Part shown: positions 34,265 to 42,838 of the stretch, piece by piece
Numbering within the stretch: the stretch's first letter is position 1
Layout of the letters: each line of letters starts with the position of its first letter
Assembly (NCBI GenBank): GCA_000701945.1
Contig: JNKE01000018.1
Location: 186,001-250,000, forward strand
Length of the DNA: 64,000 nucleotides
DNA from: Anaerotruncus sp. MC2020
GTDB lineage: Bacteria > Bacillota > Clostridia > Oscillospirales > Ruminococcaceae
Reading direction: 5' to 3'
Notes under the pieces: model-generated
Seen by the model: only the letters and a program-made list of their open reading frames with translations
Database searches by the model: none
Told to the model about the DNA's origin: nothing
Program-made: the position numbers and the translations under genes

Positions 34265-36616
34265 ATGAACGAAAAGACGAATCTACAGAATGCAGAGGTC
34301 AGGATAAAAGAGGTCGCAGAGCGTATCTCGCACCTCCGCGAAGACCTCGGACTGTCGGCGGAGGAAATGGCTGAAAAAACAGGCTATCCCGTCGAGGAGT
34401 ACAAAAAGCTCGAGGCGGGTGAGCAGGATTTCAGCTTCACCTTCATCTACAAGTGCGCGAACACCTTCAATGTCGATATCACCGAGCTCATGGAGGGCAG
34501 CAGCCCCGAGCTCAGCGGCTATACAGTCACAAGAAAGGGCGAGGGCGTGCCTATCGTCCGCAGAAAGGGCTTCGCCTACAACCGCCTTGCGCCCCGATTC
34601 AAGAATAAGACCGTCGAGCCATTCCACGTCGTTATCCCGTACTCCGAGGAGGCGCTCTCCGAGCCTCTCCATATGGCGAGCCATGCGGGTCAGGAAATGG
34701 ATATCGTCCTCAAGGGCACGATGAGGATAACTGTCGGCTCGCATACGGAGATACTCCACGAGGGCGACAGTATCTACTACGACAGCTCCCTGCCGCACGA
34801 CGAGGTCGCACTCGGCGGCGAGGACTGCGAGATATACGCATTTGTTACCGCTCCGCGCGGTGTGGCGGGCATGGCTGAGTACAAGGAGCATATCGCCGAG
34901 CACCACCTCACCAACGTTGACAAGGCGGGTCTGCTCCACCCCGTAGCCGAGAGATTCGTCAAGTGCGAGACAAACGAGGAGGGCGTGCTCAGTGCCGTTC
35001 ACTTCGAGAATCAGGACAAGTTCAACTTCGCCTATGACATCGTTGACGCAATGGCGGAGAAATGTCCCGACAAGACGGCGATGATATACGTCGACGTCAA
35101 AAAGAACGAGCGCCGCTTCTCCTTCAAGGACATCAAGCGCTATTCCTGCCAGACGGCGAACTACTTCAAGTCGCTCGGCATCAAAAAGGGCGACCGCGTA
35201 ATGCTCATTCTCAAGCGCCACTACCAGTTCTGGTTCTCGATAATCGCGCTTCACCGCCTCGGAGCGCTCGTTATCCCAGCGTCGAATATGCTCAAGGAGC
35301 ACGACCTCGTGTACCGCTTCAACTCCGCGGAGGTGTCCGCTATCGTCTGCACTGCCGACGGCGAAGTAGCCGATGAGGTCGACAAGGCTTGCGCTTCGTC
35401 TCCGACGCTGAAAACAAAGGTCATTGTCAACGGTCAGCGCGAGGGCTGGCACGACTTCAACGAGGAGCTTTCCGCTTACAGCACTCACTTCGAGCGCACG
35501 GCTGATACTCCCTGCGGCACTGACCCCATGCTCATATTCTTCAGCTCGGGCACGTCGGGCAACCCCAAGCTCGTACTGCACAGCTACCAGTACCCGCTCG
35601 GACACTACGTGACTGCCCGCTACTGGCAGAACGCCGACCCGAACGGTCTGCACTTCACTATCTCCGATACGGGCTGGGGAAAGGCTCTATGGGGCAAGCT
35701 CTACGGACAGTGGATGTGCGAGGCGGCGGTGTTCGTCTACGACTTCGACCGCTTCCATGCGGACGACATACTTCCGATGTTCAAAAAGTACAATGTTACG
35801 TCGTTCTGTGCGCCTCCGACAATGTACCGCTTCTTCATCAAGGAGGACCTCTCCAAGTATGACCTCTCGTCGCTGAAATATGCCTGCATCGCGGGCGAGG
35901 CTCTCAATCCCGAGGTATTCCATCAGTTCCGCCGCGCGACTGGCATAAAGCTCATGGAGGGCTTCGGACAGACCGAGACCACGCTCTCTATCGCGAACGT
36001 GGTCGGCATGGAGCCCAAGCCCGGCAGTATGGGCAAGCCCAATCCGCAGTATGACGTGCAGGTGCTCCTGCCTGACGGCACTCCCGCGGGAGTCGGCGAG
36101 ACGGGCGAGATATGTATAAGGCTCAAGGGCGACCGCTCCGTCGGCTACGGAGTACCCGGGCTCGCGCTCTGCTACTTCGGCGACGACGAGAACACCGCCG
36201 AGACATGGCGCGACGGCTTCTACCACACGGGCGATACAGCATGGGTCGACGAGGACGGCTACTTCTGGTACGTCGGACGTGTCGACGACGTCATCAAGTC
36301 CTCGGGCTACCGCATAGGACCCTTCGAGATAGAGAGCGTGCTCATGGAGCTTCCCTACGTGCTCGAATGCGCTGTTACGGGCGTTCCCGACGAGATACGC
36401 GGTCAGGTGGTCAAGGCGACTATCGTCCTCACCAAGGACAAGGAGGGCTCCGAGGAGCTCGTCAGGGAGATAAAGGACTACGTCAAGGAGCATACCGCTC
36501 CCTACAAGTACCCGAGAGTGGTCGAGTTCGTTCCCGAGCTACCCAAGACTGTCGGAAGCGGCAAGATACGCCGTGCGGCTATCCGTGAAATGGACAAGGC
36601 GAAGTATCAGAAATAA
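34265..36616 (+). CDS. XRE-cupin-AMP-dependent acyl ligase fusion
   Basis: A 783-residue three-part protein: an N-terminal XRE helix-turn-helix (about residues 12-70, LREDLGLSAEEMAEKTGYPVEEYKKLE), a cupin sensor domain (about 118-195) and an acyl-CoA synthetase domain (about 260-775). The ligase motifs are complete: SSGTSGNPK (about 428-436), the YHTGDTAWVDEDGYFWYVGRVDD block (about 653) and the catalytic Lys near the end in GSGKIRR. It would activate a carboxylic acid to the acyl-CoA. The T-box upstream ties its expression to lack of an amino acid, which suggests the acid is an amino acid precursor. AAGGAGAG precedes the ATG; a terminator follows. Confidence 0.85.
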   Translation: MNEKTNLQNAEVRIKEVAERISHLREDLGLSAEEMAEKTGYPVEEYKKLEAGEQDFSFTFIYKCANTFNVDITELMEGSSPELSGYTVTRKGEGVPIVRRKGFAYNRLAPRFKNKTVEPFHVVIPYSEEALSEPLHMASHAGQEMDIVLKGTMRITVGSHTEILHEGDSIYYDSSLPHDEVALGGEDCEIYAFVTAPRGVAGMAEYKEHIAEHHLTNVDKAGLLHPVAERFVKCETNEEGVLSAVHFENQDKFNFAYDIVDAMAEKCPDKTAMIYVDVKKNERRFSFKDIKRYSCQTANYFKSLGIKKGDRVMLILKRHYQFWFSIIALHRLGALVIPASNMLKEHDLVYRFNSAEVSAIVCTADGEVADEVDKACASSPTLKTKVIVNGQREGWHDFNEELSAYSTHFERTADTPCGTDPMLIFFSSGTSGNPKLVLHSYQYPLGHYVTARYWQNADPNGLHFTISDTGWGKALWGKLYGQWMCEAAVFVYDFDRFHADDILPMFKKYNVTSFCAPPTMYRFFIKEDLSKYDLSSLKYACIAGEALNPEVFHQFRRATGIKLMEGFGQTETTLSIANVVGMEPKPGSMGKPNPQYDVQVLLPDGTPAGVGETGEICIRLKGDRSVGYGVPGLALCYFGDDENTAETWRDGFYHTGDTAWVDEDGYFWYVGRVDDVIKSSGYRIGPFEIESVLMELPYVLECAVTGVPDEIRGQVVKATIVLTKDKEGSEELVREIKDYVKEHTAPYKYPRVVEFVPELPKTVGSGKIRRAAIREMDKAKYQK

Positions 36617-36621
36617 TGAAA

Positions 36622-36661
36622 ACAGCCTTCTCGGTCATGCTCCGAGAAGGCTGTGCTTTTT
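36622..36661. terminator. Bidirectional terminator between the ligase and hpt
   Basis: ACAGCCTTCTCGG (36622-36634) pairs with CCGAGAAGGCTGT (36642-36654), followed by GCTTTTTTATT on the plus strand; on the minus strand the same stem is followed by TTTTCATTATT. It separates convergent genes. Confidence 0.85.
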
Positions 36662-37209
36662 TATTCCCCGTATTCTGCTATATACGGCAGATTGCGGAAG
36701 TATTCGCCGTAGTCCAGTCCGTAGCCGATGACGAACAGGTCGGGTATCGTGAACAGCGGCATATCCGCCTCGAACGGCACTATGCGGCGGCTCGGCTTGT
36801 CGAGCAGAGTTACCACGCGCAGTGACAGCGGATTCCTCGATTTCAGAAGCTTTACCACGTCCGCGAGCGTCCTGCCCGTGTCGATGATGTCCTCGACTAT
36901 GACTACGTGACAGCCCGATATATCGCGGTCGAGGTCCATAGTGATGTGGACTATGCCCGAGGACTGCGTGCTCTCGTAGTAGCTCTTCGCCGCCATGAAG
37001 CCTACCTCGCATGGCACCGATACCGCTCGCGCGAGGTCTGCGAGGAACACGAACGAGCCCTTCAATATGCTCACGAGGAGGATAGGTCTGCCGTCGTATA
37101 TGCTGTCGATGTATCTGCCTGCTTCGGCTATCTTTGCGCGTATCTCGTCCTCCGTGACAACTACGCGCTTTATTTTGCTCTCAAATTCTTCCTTGCTCCT
37201 GAACTCCAT
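36661..37209 (-). CDS. hpt: Hypoxanthine phosphoribosyltransferase
   Basis: A 182-residue purine salvage enzyme converting hypoxanthine and guanine to IMP and GMP. Seen: ILLVSILKGSFVFLADLAR (the PPi loop), the flexible-loop KSYYESTQSSG, the PRPP motif VVIVEDIIDTGRTL and the base-site FEADMPLFTIPDLFVIGYGLDYGEYFRNLPYI. Standard length. It starts two bases after the stop of the MutS-like gene, with its AAAGGAAA site inside that gene's end. Confidence 0.95.
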   Translation of the reverse strand: MEFRSKEEFESKIKRVVVTEDEIRAKIAEAGRYIDSIYDGRPILLVSILKGSFVFLADLARAVSVPCEVGFMAAKSYYESTQSSGIVHITMDLDRDISGCHVVIVEDIIDTGRTLADVVKLLKSRNPLSLRVVTLLDKPSRRIVPFEADMPLFTIPDLFVIGYGLDYGEYFRNLPYIAEYGE

Positions 37210-37210
37210 T

Positions 37211-38932
37211 TCAGCTTTCCTTTCTGCCTGTCAGCATTTCATAGGTAACTCCGTATTTCTTCGCGATATCGCTCGCGTAGGACATCCCCTCGGGCGACGC
37301 GACCTCCACCTTGAACGAGCGCTTTCCGCCGTCGCTCTTCATTATCAGCGAGGCGACGCGTGCTCCCTCATTCCCGCGGTTTAGCTCCTCTGCGTCGGAG
37401 GCGAGCTTGTGCATATGCGTGTTGTATATCGTGCGGACGTTCTTCTCCATGAGCGCGCGCACCGAGTCGCGGGCGATGTAGTAGCCCTCCTCGAATGAGG
37501 TCGTCGAGAACGTCTCGTTCATCAGCACGAGGCTGTCCGCGGTGCAGTCGGTGTATATCTCCTTGAAGCGTATGCACTCCTCGCCGAGACGTCCAAGGTC
37601 CATTGTCTTGTCCTCGTCGGCGGGAAAGTGAGTGTATATACAGTCGACGGGACGGTACGCAAAGCTCTCCGCGGGGACGTATATGCCGCCCTGCGCGAGT
37701 GCGAACAGCTGTCCGACTGCCTGCGTTATCGTGGTCTTGCCGCCGCGGTTGGCTCCCGTGAGGATATAGAGCGTGTGGTCGGCGTCGAAGTCGAGGTCGT
37801 TCGGCACTATCTCGCTCTTGTCTTCGAGATTTACCGCGAGCTTGAGATTGTAGAAGCCGCGGGCTGTCATGTCTGTGCTGTCGCTGACCTCAGCCTCACA
37901 GAAGCGTGCTCCCGCATCGGTCAGCCTGCCGATGAACTCGGCAAAGCGGATATAGTACACGAACTCGGGTATCAGCGAGGAGATGTTCACTATCGCGACA
38001 TTGGCGTATTTCGTCAGCGTGTCGCGGAGCTTTTTCACCAGCGAGCCGAGCATCTTGTTGATGACAGTCTCGAGGTAGAAGGTCGAGTTTGCAGTGCCGT
38101 CATCATCGGGAGTCCTCACGACGGTCGCGCGTATATTTCCGTCCACGAACGGCGAATTGCGGACTGCCGAGAAGCCGCCGAACTTATCCATGAATTCGGC
38201 GATACTCATGGACTGTTGCTTGTCAATCTGACGGTAGTGCATATCGCCGTCCCAGTCGGTGGTGTCCTGTATCTTGTCCTTTGCGGAAACGGCGTCCGCG
38301 AAATTGCTGACGATGCCCGACTTCTTGAAGGGCTTGCTGTTGACGGAGATGAGTCCCATGCTGACGGCTTCAAAACGCTCGTTGACGTTGATTCCGAGAG
38401 TAACGCTCTGCACGTCGGACGCCTTCAGCCTCAGGGCGGCGATGTCCTTCTTCATCTCCGCGAAGTAAGCCTCGCTGTAGAGTTCGTCGATGTAGCTGCG
38501 GAGGTCTTTCAGTCCCTGAGACTGTATGCGCTCGTCGGAGAGACACTCACGCATTGCCTCCACGCAATTTATGTAGTCATTGAGCTCGTCAAGGCGGTGG
38601 AACAAGTGCCACAGTCCGAGCTCCTCGTCTGAGTTCTTGTGCATGGTTCCGAAGCTGCGTATGAACTCCATTTTGTCAAAGAGCTCCGTCATTTTCGCCC
38701 TCAGCTCGGGGAGGGCGAGTATGTCCGCGAATACCTTCTGCCTGTATGCGGAGACACGCGGGTCGGCGGTCAGCTGGGAGATGATGTTCATTATCAGCTT
38801 CTGCTCCTTGCCGTCGTCGGTCAGGGACTTGCATACAGCGTCAAGTCCGAGGTCGTGGCAGGCGGTGGGGGAGAGCTGCTTGTACGTTGTTTCGCTCTTG
38901 TACGGGAAAAGTATGCTGAATGCGTCGTTCAT
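37211..38932 (-). CDS. MutS-family ATPase (not canonical mismatch repair MutS)
   Basis: A 573-residue protein with a helical core like MutS domain III and a C-terminal MutS ATPase domain, without the N-terminal mismatch-binding domain. Walker A is LTGANRGGKTT, followed by DKTMDLGRLGEE (signature region), Walker B LVLMNETFSTTSFEEG, and the H-loop NTHMHKLA. In MutS the Walker B reads LLDEIGRGTS; Asn for Asp before the Glu is seen here, a feature I associate with these short MutS-related proteins rather than decay. Role unknown. Upstream of hpt and coupled to it. Confidence 0.82.
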   Translation of the reverse strand: MNDAFSILFPYKSETTYKQLSPTACHDLGLDAVCKSLTDDGKEQKLIMNIISQLTADPRVSAYRQKVFADILALPELRAKMTELFDKMEFIRSFGTMHKNSDEELGLWHLFHRLDELNDYINCVEAMRECLSDERIQSQGLKDLRSYIDELYSEAYFAEMKKDIAALRLKASDVQSVTLGINVNERFEAVSMGLISVNSKPFKKSGIVSNFADAVSAKDKIQDTTDWDGDMHYRQIDKQQSMSIAEFMDKFGGFSAVRNSPFVDGNIRATVVRTPDDDGTANSTFYLETVINKMLGSLVKKLRDTLTKYANVAIVNISSLIPEFVYYIRFAEFIGRLTDAGARFCEAEVSDSTDMTARGFYNLKLAVNLEDKSEIVPNDLDFDADHTLYILTGANRGGKTTITQAVGQLFALAQGGIYVPAESFAYRPVDCIYTHFPADEDKTMDLGRLGEECIRFKEIYTDCTADSLVLMNETFSTTSFEEGYYIARDSVRALMEKNVRTIYNTHMHKLASDAEELNRGNEGARVASLIMKSDGGKRSFKVEVASPEGMSYASDIAKKYGVTYEMLTGRKES

Positions 38933-38943
38933 ATGTATCCTCC

Positions 38944-39807
38944 TTAGTCACGCCACTTCTTGCGGTAGGCAAAGCAGGTGAGATTTTCCGCCTTTTTGAA
39001 CTGGCGGGCAAAGTAACTCTGGTCGTTGAAGCCGCAGAGATGCGATATCTCCTCGACGGACTTGTCCGTAAAGCGGAGCAGGTGCTTGCCGTAGTTTATG
39101 CGGCAGCTGATGATGTGCTGGAATATCGTCTTGCCGTATATCTTCTTGTACTCGCGCGTGAGGTAAAACTTGCTTATGTAGAACTCCGAGGACAGCTTCT
39201 CGAGCGAAAGGTCCTCGCTGAAATGGTCCTCAATGTAGCTGTTGACCGACGCGAGCTTCTGCTTTAGTATCGAGTCGTAGCGGTTAGCGGAGCTGCCTGC
39301 GGTCAGCGAGAGCGTGAGCAGCTCGACGATGAGGCGCGAGGTCAGTATCTCTGCCTCGGGCTTTTTTGACGCGTTGACCTCGATAATCTCCGTTATCGCG
39401 GACACGTACCTGTTAAATATTGCGGGGCGGAATACGATCTCCGACTGCCCGAGAAAGTAGTCGTGATACTGCCGCGAGGTCGCGCCGTTGAAGTGTACCC
39501 ACAGCAGCTCCCACGGGTCGTCCGCCGAGCTCTTGTAGAAGTGCGGCACGTTGCAGTCGATGAAGAAGCAGTCGCCTTTTTTCAGCGGGTATATGCGTCC
39601 GTCGTATTCGAGCTCGCCCGAGCCGTCAGCTACGGCGACGATGAGCAGGGAGTCAAGGTCGCGGCGGTGAGTGGCGGGGGCGTCCTCGGGCTTGATGACG
39701 CCTGTCTCCTGCATATAGAAGAACGTGTTCTTCGCGGCAGGGCTCGGCGTATTGATGATACGCCGCGAGAATTTGCTTTTGAAATTCATGGCTTCGGGGT
39801 GCTCCAT
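38944..39807 (-). CDS. AraC-family regulator with cupin sensor
   Basis: A 287-residue transcription regulator: an N-terminal AraC-type cupin (about residues 40-140, LKKGDCFFIDCNVPHFYK) and two C-terminal helix-turn-helix motifs (LEKLSSEFYISKFYLTREYKKIYG and VEEISHLCGFNDQSYFARQFKKAENL, each over about 25 residues). Such proteins usually sense a sugar. ATG 39807 is preferred because AAAGGAGA precedes it at good spacing. It stands alone with its own promoter; it ends 12 bases before the MutS-like gene, which may be read from the same transcript. Confidence 0.9.
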   Translation of the reverse strand: MEHPEAMNFKSKFSRRIINTPSPAAKNTFFYMQETGVIKPEDAPATHRRDLDSLLIVAVADGSGELEYDGRIYPLKKGDCFFIDCNVPHFYKSSADDPWELLWVHFNGATSRQYHDYFLGQSEIVFRPAIFNRYVSAITEIIEVNASKKPEAEILTSRLIVELLTLSLTAGSSANRYDSILKQKLASVNSYIEDHFSEDLSLEKLSSEFYISKFYLTREYKKIYGKTIFQHIISCRINYGKHLLRFTDKSVEEISHLCGFNDQSYFARQFKKAENLTCFAYRKKWRD

Positions 39808-39846
39808 AACGATTCTCCTTTCTCGGGTAAGCTGTTTTACACGTAT

Positions 39847-39875
39847 ATTATACAACATTATTGCGATAATTGCAA
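39847..39875 (-). promoter_or_regulatory. Promoter of the AraC regulator
   Basis: Minus strand TTGCAA (39875-39870), 17-base spacer, TATAAT (39852-39847). The -35 and flanks form an imperfect palindrome TTGCAATTATCGCAA, a possible operator for autoregulation. Confidence 0.75.
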
Positions 39876-39898
39876 TATAATTCTAAAAATAGTGCTCA

Positions 39899-39946
39899 GA
39901 CCAGAGGCTCTGCCTCTGGACTCCGCAAGGGCGCTGCCCCTGACCC
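39899..39946. repeat. Short REP-like double hairpin
   Basis: CCAGAGGCTCTGCCTCTGG (39901-39919 region) followed by AAGGGCGCTGCCCCTG, the same pattern as the cluster at 30604-30656. Confidence 0.55.
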
Positions 39947-40000
39947 CGTATTTTGCGGCGTAGTTTGCTCAAAATGGTAGATTTCGCCGCGCGGATAGAA

Positions 40001-40255
40001 TTACAGCATTATAATTATTATCGCTGCTATCAGTGCCACTGCCGCAATATAGGTCAAAACGCGCAGTGTCCGCAGCCGTTTGCTCCTGCGTCGGTACAAA
40101 CTTGCCTCGCCGCCGAGACAGCGGTCTATCTCGCGGCGGCTCACCTCCGCGGGCAGCTTCCGCACTCCCGCACGCAGGTAGAATACCGCCTTCTCAAAGT
40201 AAATGCTGTCGGGGTCGTTGACCTCGATTATCTGCTTGTTCACGCCTTTTATCAT
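40001..40255 (-). CDS. Small tail-anchored membrane protein, unknown
   Basis: An 84-residue protein with a soluble N-terminal part (NDPDSIYFEKAVFYLRAGVRKLP), a basic stretch (YRRRSKRLRTLR) and one C-terminal membrane helix (about residues 66-84, VLTYIAAVALIAAIIIIML). GGAGGAACT precedes the ATG. It is 49 bases downstream of ogg on the same strand. No family recognised, but the composition is that of a real small protein. Confidence 0.7.
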   Translation of the reverse strand: MIKGVNKQIIEVNDPDSIYFEKAVFYLRAGVRKLPAEVSRREIDRCLGGEASLYRRRSKRLRTLRVLTYIAAVALIAAIIIIML

Positions 40256-40304
40256 AGTTCCTCCAAATCACTTGATATGGAGAGTATGGGCAGTTTTTCG
40301 GCGT

Positions 40305-41120
40305 TTATTCCTTGTTCAGATTGCGTATGTAGTGGAAGAGGTACTGCTGGGCAATGCCTGCGTTATCCCGCGCAAATTCGGGGAATCCGTTCGGGTAATA
40401 GTCCGCGAGCACGCGTTTTATCCACACGTCTATCGGGAATGCCTCCACGCGGTGCATACCGAACAGCAGTACGCACTCCGCGACCTTTGGTCCAACGCCC
40501 TTTATCGCTTTCAGAGCCGCACGCGCTTCATCTATGGGAGCAGCCGCTATCGCCGCGAGGTCTGTCTCGCCCGAATCAACGCGGTATGCTCCGTCGCAGA
40601 GATACTTCGCGCGGAAGCCGCTCCGCAGATAGGCGAGGCTGTCGGGAGTCTCCTGCGCGAGCTGCTCCGCCGTCGGGAAGTCGCCACCGTAATTGCCGCA
40701 GAGGCGGTCGATTATGCCCTTGATTCGGGGAATATTGTTGTTCTGGGAAATAATGAACGAGATGAGGCACTCCCAGCTGTCCTGCCGCAGGAGACGTATC
40801 CCGCCCGCGAATTCGCACGCCTTCGAGAGCGTCTCGTCCTCGGAGAAGCAGCGCTTGAGCTCGGAGTAGTCAGTGTCGAAGTCGAAGTAACCGCGCCACT
40901 TAGACAAAAAGTCCGCCTCCGTCGTGTCGTGGAAGATGAACTCGCCCGCCTTTGTCTGCGAGACCGTCAGCCTGTCGTTGACGAAGCTGCCTGTGTAGGT
41001 GCAGGCGTAGGTGCTGTCGATTTTCCGCCAGCGGAAAGCCTGTCCGCAGTCGAGGGTCTCGTCGAGGTCAAGGTCGGGCTCGCTTACGATTATGTCATGT
41101 CCTTTTACCGTATAATCCAT
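40305..41120 (-). CDS. ogg: 8-oxoguanine DNA glycosylase/AP lyase
   Basis: A 271-residue HhH-GPD base-excision repair enzyme of the eukaryote-like OGG type. N-terminal domain contains LDCGQAFRWRKID; the helix-hairpin-helix reads LKAIKGVGPKVAECVLLFG with the catalytic Lys in GPKVA, and the conserved Asp is in AFPIDVWIKRVL. Cytoplasmic; removes 8-oxoguanine opposite C. ATG 41120 is chosen: the longer frame to 41171 would begin at a TTG only five bases after the -10 box. Confidence 0.92.
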   Translation of the reverse strand: MDYTVKGHDIIVSEPDLDLDETLDCGQAFRWRKIDSTYACTYTGSFVNDRLTVSQTKAGEFIFHDTTEADFLSKWRGYFDFDTDYSELKRCFSEDETLSKACEFAGGIRLLRQDSWECLISFIISQNNNIPRIKGIIDRLCGNYGGDFPTAEQLAQETPDSLAYLRSGFRAKYLCDGAYRVDSGETDLAAIAAAPIDEARAALKAIKGVGPKVAECVLLFGMHRVEAFPIDVWIKRVLADYYPNGFPEFARDNAGIAQQYLFHYIRNLNKE

Positions 41121-41175
41121 AAAAAATGCCGCCTTTGCAAAGAATTTACTCTGATACACTTGATTTTTCAATTAA

Positions 41176-41204
41176 ATTATACTAAAATATAAGGAGTATT
41201 ACAA
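41176..41204 (-). promoter_or_regulatory. Promoter of ogg
   Basis: Minus strand TTGTAA (41204-41199), 17-base spacer, TATAAT (41181-41176). Confidence 0.7.
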
Positions 41205-41214
41205 GTAGTGAGGA

Positions 41215-42111
41215 ATGATTTTTTTGAAAATTTTTTCTGCGGCGGTGATATCAGCTGCCGCTCTCATAGCTCTCACGGGCTGCTCGCGTAGTATTTCCGC
41301 CATTTCGGGCGCTGACGCTCCCGCAGAGACCACTATGGCGACCATAGAGCCCGTCACAGCTTCTCCGCTGCCCGATACATCGGCGCTTCCCGCTGCGGAG
41401 GGCTCATACGTCCATGACAGCTCGGGCACGCTCACTGCCGAGGAGACCGCTCGGGTAAACAGCTACTGCGAGCTCCTCTACAAGGAGAGGCTCGTCAATA
41501 CCGCTGTCGTCATCGCGGACGACCTCGGCGGTAAGTCGCCATACGACTACGCCGCTGACTCCTACGACGAGATATATCAGGGCAGGGGAAGCGGTCTGCT
41601 CCTGCTCATCAATAACGACAAGGGCGACGACTGCCTCTACAGGACGGGCAGCGCACTCCGCGCAATTCCCGACGGAGCCGAAAATATCCCGTTCTACTGG
41701 GCGACCATGGACATCATGAACGGCGACTGCTGCTCCGCGATACTGCGCCTTTTACAGCTCGGAGAGAGCTGTCCGCGGTATGTGTTCGACAACATTGGTC
41801 TGCTCACGGACGAGGAGCTTGCCTCGCTCGAGGCGTCGCTCTCCGAGAGCAAAAAGCCTGTATATGTCCTCGCGACTACAAACGGCACCGACAAGTCCAA
41901 CGAGGAGATATGCCGCAGCTACTTCGAGCGGCGCTCCGAGGACGGAAAGGGCTTCATGATAATGCTTGATACCAAGTCGAGCACCGTGACCGTCGTCTCC
42001 GACGCGGATATCCCCGCTGAGGTGACAAAGGCGAAGTCAAACGCCGATAAGCTGCTGAAGGACGGCAATGCGGTCGGAGCGGTGAACGAGATAGTCACAG
42101 CGATAGGCTAA
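41215..42111 (+). CDS. Lipoprotein with two TPM domains
   Basis: A 298-residue exported protein. The signal sequence ends in a lipobox, LTGC, so it is probably a lipoprotein. A Thr/Pro/Ala-rich linker follows (about residues 30-65), then two repeats of the TPM (TLP18.3/Psb32/MOLO-1) fold: VHDSSGTLTAEETARVNSYC... and VFDNIGLLTDEELASLEASL... . TPM proteins are extracytoplasmic and some are phosphatases or chaperones for membrane complexes. The start is uncertain: ATG 41215, or TTG 41224 with a better spaced GAGG. First gene of a three-gene group with the alarmone synthetase. Confidence 0.78.
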   Translation: MIFLKIFSAAVISAAALIALTGCSRSISAISGADAPAETTMATIEPVTASPLPDTSALPAAEGSYVHDSSGTLTAEETARVNSYCELLYKERLVNTAVVIADDLGGKSPYDYAADSYDEIYQGRGSGLLLLINNDKGDDCLYRTGSALRAIPDGAENIPFYWATMDIMNGDCCSAILRLLQLGESCPRYVFDNIGLLTDEELASLEASLSESKKPVYVLATTNGTDKSNEEICRSYFERRSEDGKGFMIMLDTKSSTVTVVSDADIPAEVTKAKSNADKLLKDGNAVGAVNEIVTAIG

Positions 42112-42134
42112 TACGATAGAAAGGACATAACGCT

Positions 42135-42827
42135 ATGAATGAAATGGATTTCTATCTTGAAAGCATTCAGCAGCTCCCCGCGATAGTCGAGCGCGGACCT
42201 GCCGAAAAGGAGAATATAACCCGCACGTTCAACGAGTTCGTCGACCTCGCGCACCTGTACGAGAGCGCGATAGAGGTCGTAAAGACCTACCTCGGCATCC
42301 TCGACAGCGAGTTCAGCATAAAGTATCAGCGCAATCCCATACACGACATCAAGAGCCGCCTTAAATCGGCGGAATCTATCATAAACAAGCTCGCGAAGAA
42401 GGGCGTGCCGCTCACGCCCGAGAATGCGCGCAAGAACCTGCTCGATATAGCGGGCATACGCGTGACCTGCTACTATATCAGCGACATCTACGTGCTCGCG
42501 GAGATGCTCTCGCACCGCGATGACTTCATCGTCATCAAGCAGAAGGACTACATCAAGGACCCGAAGCCGAGCGGCTATCGGAGCTACCACATGATAATCA
42601 ACGTGCCCGTGTATCTCGCCGCGCAGAAGCGCTATGCTCCCGTGGAGATACAGATACGCACCATTGCTATGGACTTCTGGGCGAGCCTTGAGCATCAGCT
42701 CCGCTACAAGACGAGTGCGGCGATAACTCCCGAGATATCGAATGAGCTCCGCGAGTGCGCCGAGCGTATTGCTGAGACTGACATTCGTATGCAGAAGATA
42801 TACATGGACATCAATGGCATGGATTAA
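42135..42827 (+). CDS. Small alarmone synthetase (RelA/SpoT domain), copy 1
   Basis: A 230-residue protein consisting of one (p)ppGpp synthetase domain with short helices at each end, as in RelQ/RelP-type enzymes. Seen: DIKSRLKSAESIINKLAKKG, DIAGIRVTCYYISDIYVLA, KDYIKDPKPSGYRSYHMIINVPV and the VEIQIRTIAMDFWASLEHQLRYK block that holds the catalytic Glu and GTP-binding residues. No hydrolase domain. Makes the stringent-response alarmone from GTP/GDP and ATP. A second copy is at 49267 on the other strand. Confidence 0.93.
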   Translation: MNEMDFYLESIQQLPAIVERGPAEKENITRTFNEFVDLAHLYESAIEVVKTYLGILDSEFSIKYQRNPIHDIKSRLKSAESIINKLAKKGVPLTPENARKNLLDIAGIRVTCYYISDIYVLAEMLSHRDDFIVIKQKDYIKDPKPSGYRSYHMIINVPVYLAAQKRYAPVEIQIRTIAMDFWASLEHQLRYKTSAAITPEISNELRECAERIAETDIRMQKIYMDINGMD

Positions 42828-42838
42828 GGAGGTTTATT

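Noticed and set aside
38944..39858. Longer start of the AraC gene at 39858
   Set aside because: The extra 17 residues overlap the -10 region of the promoter at 39847-39875, and AAAGGAGA fits the ATG at 39807.
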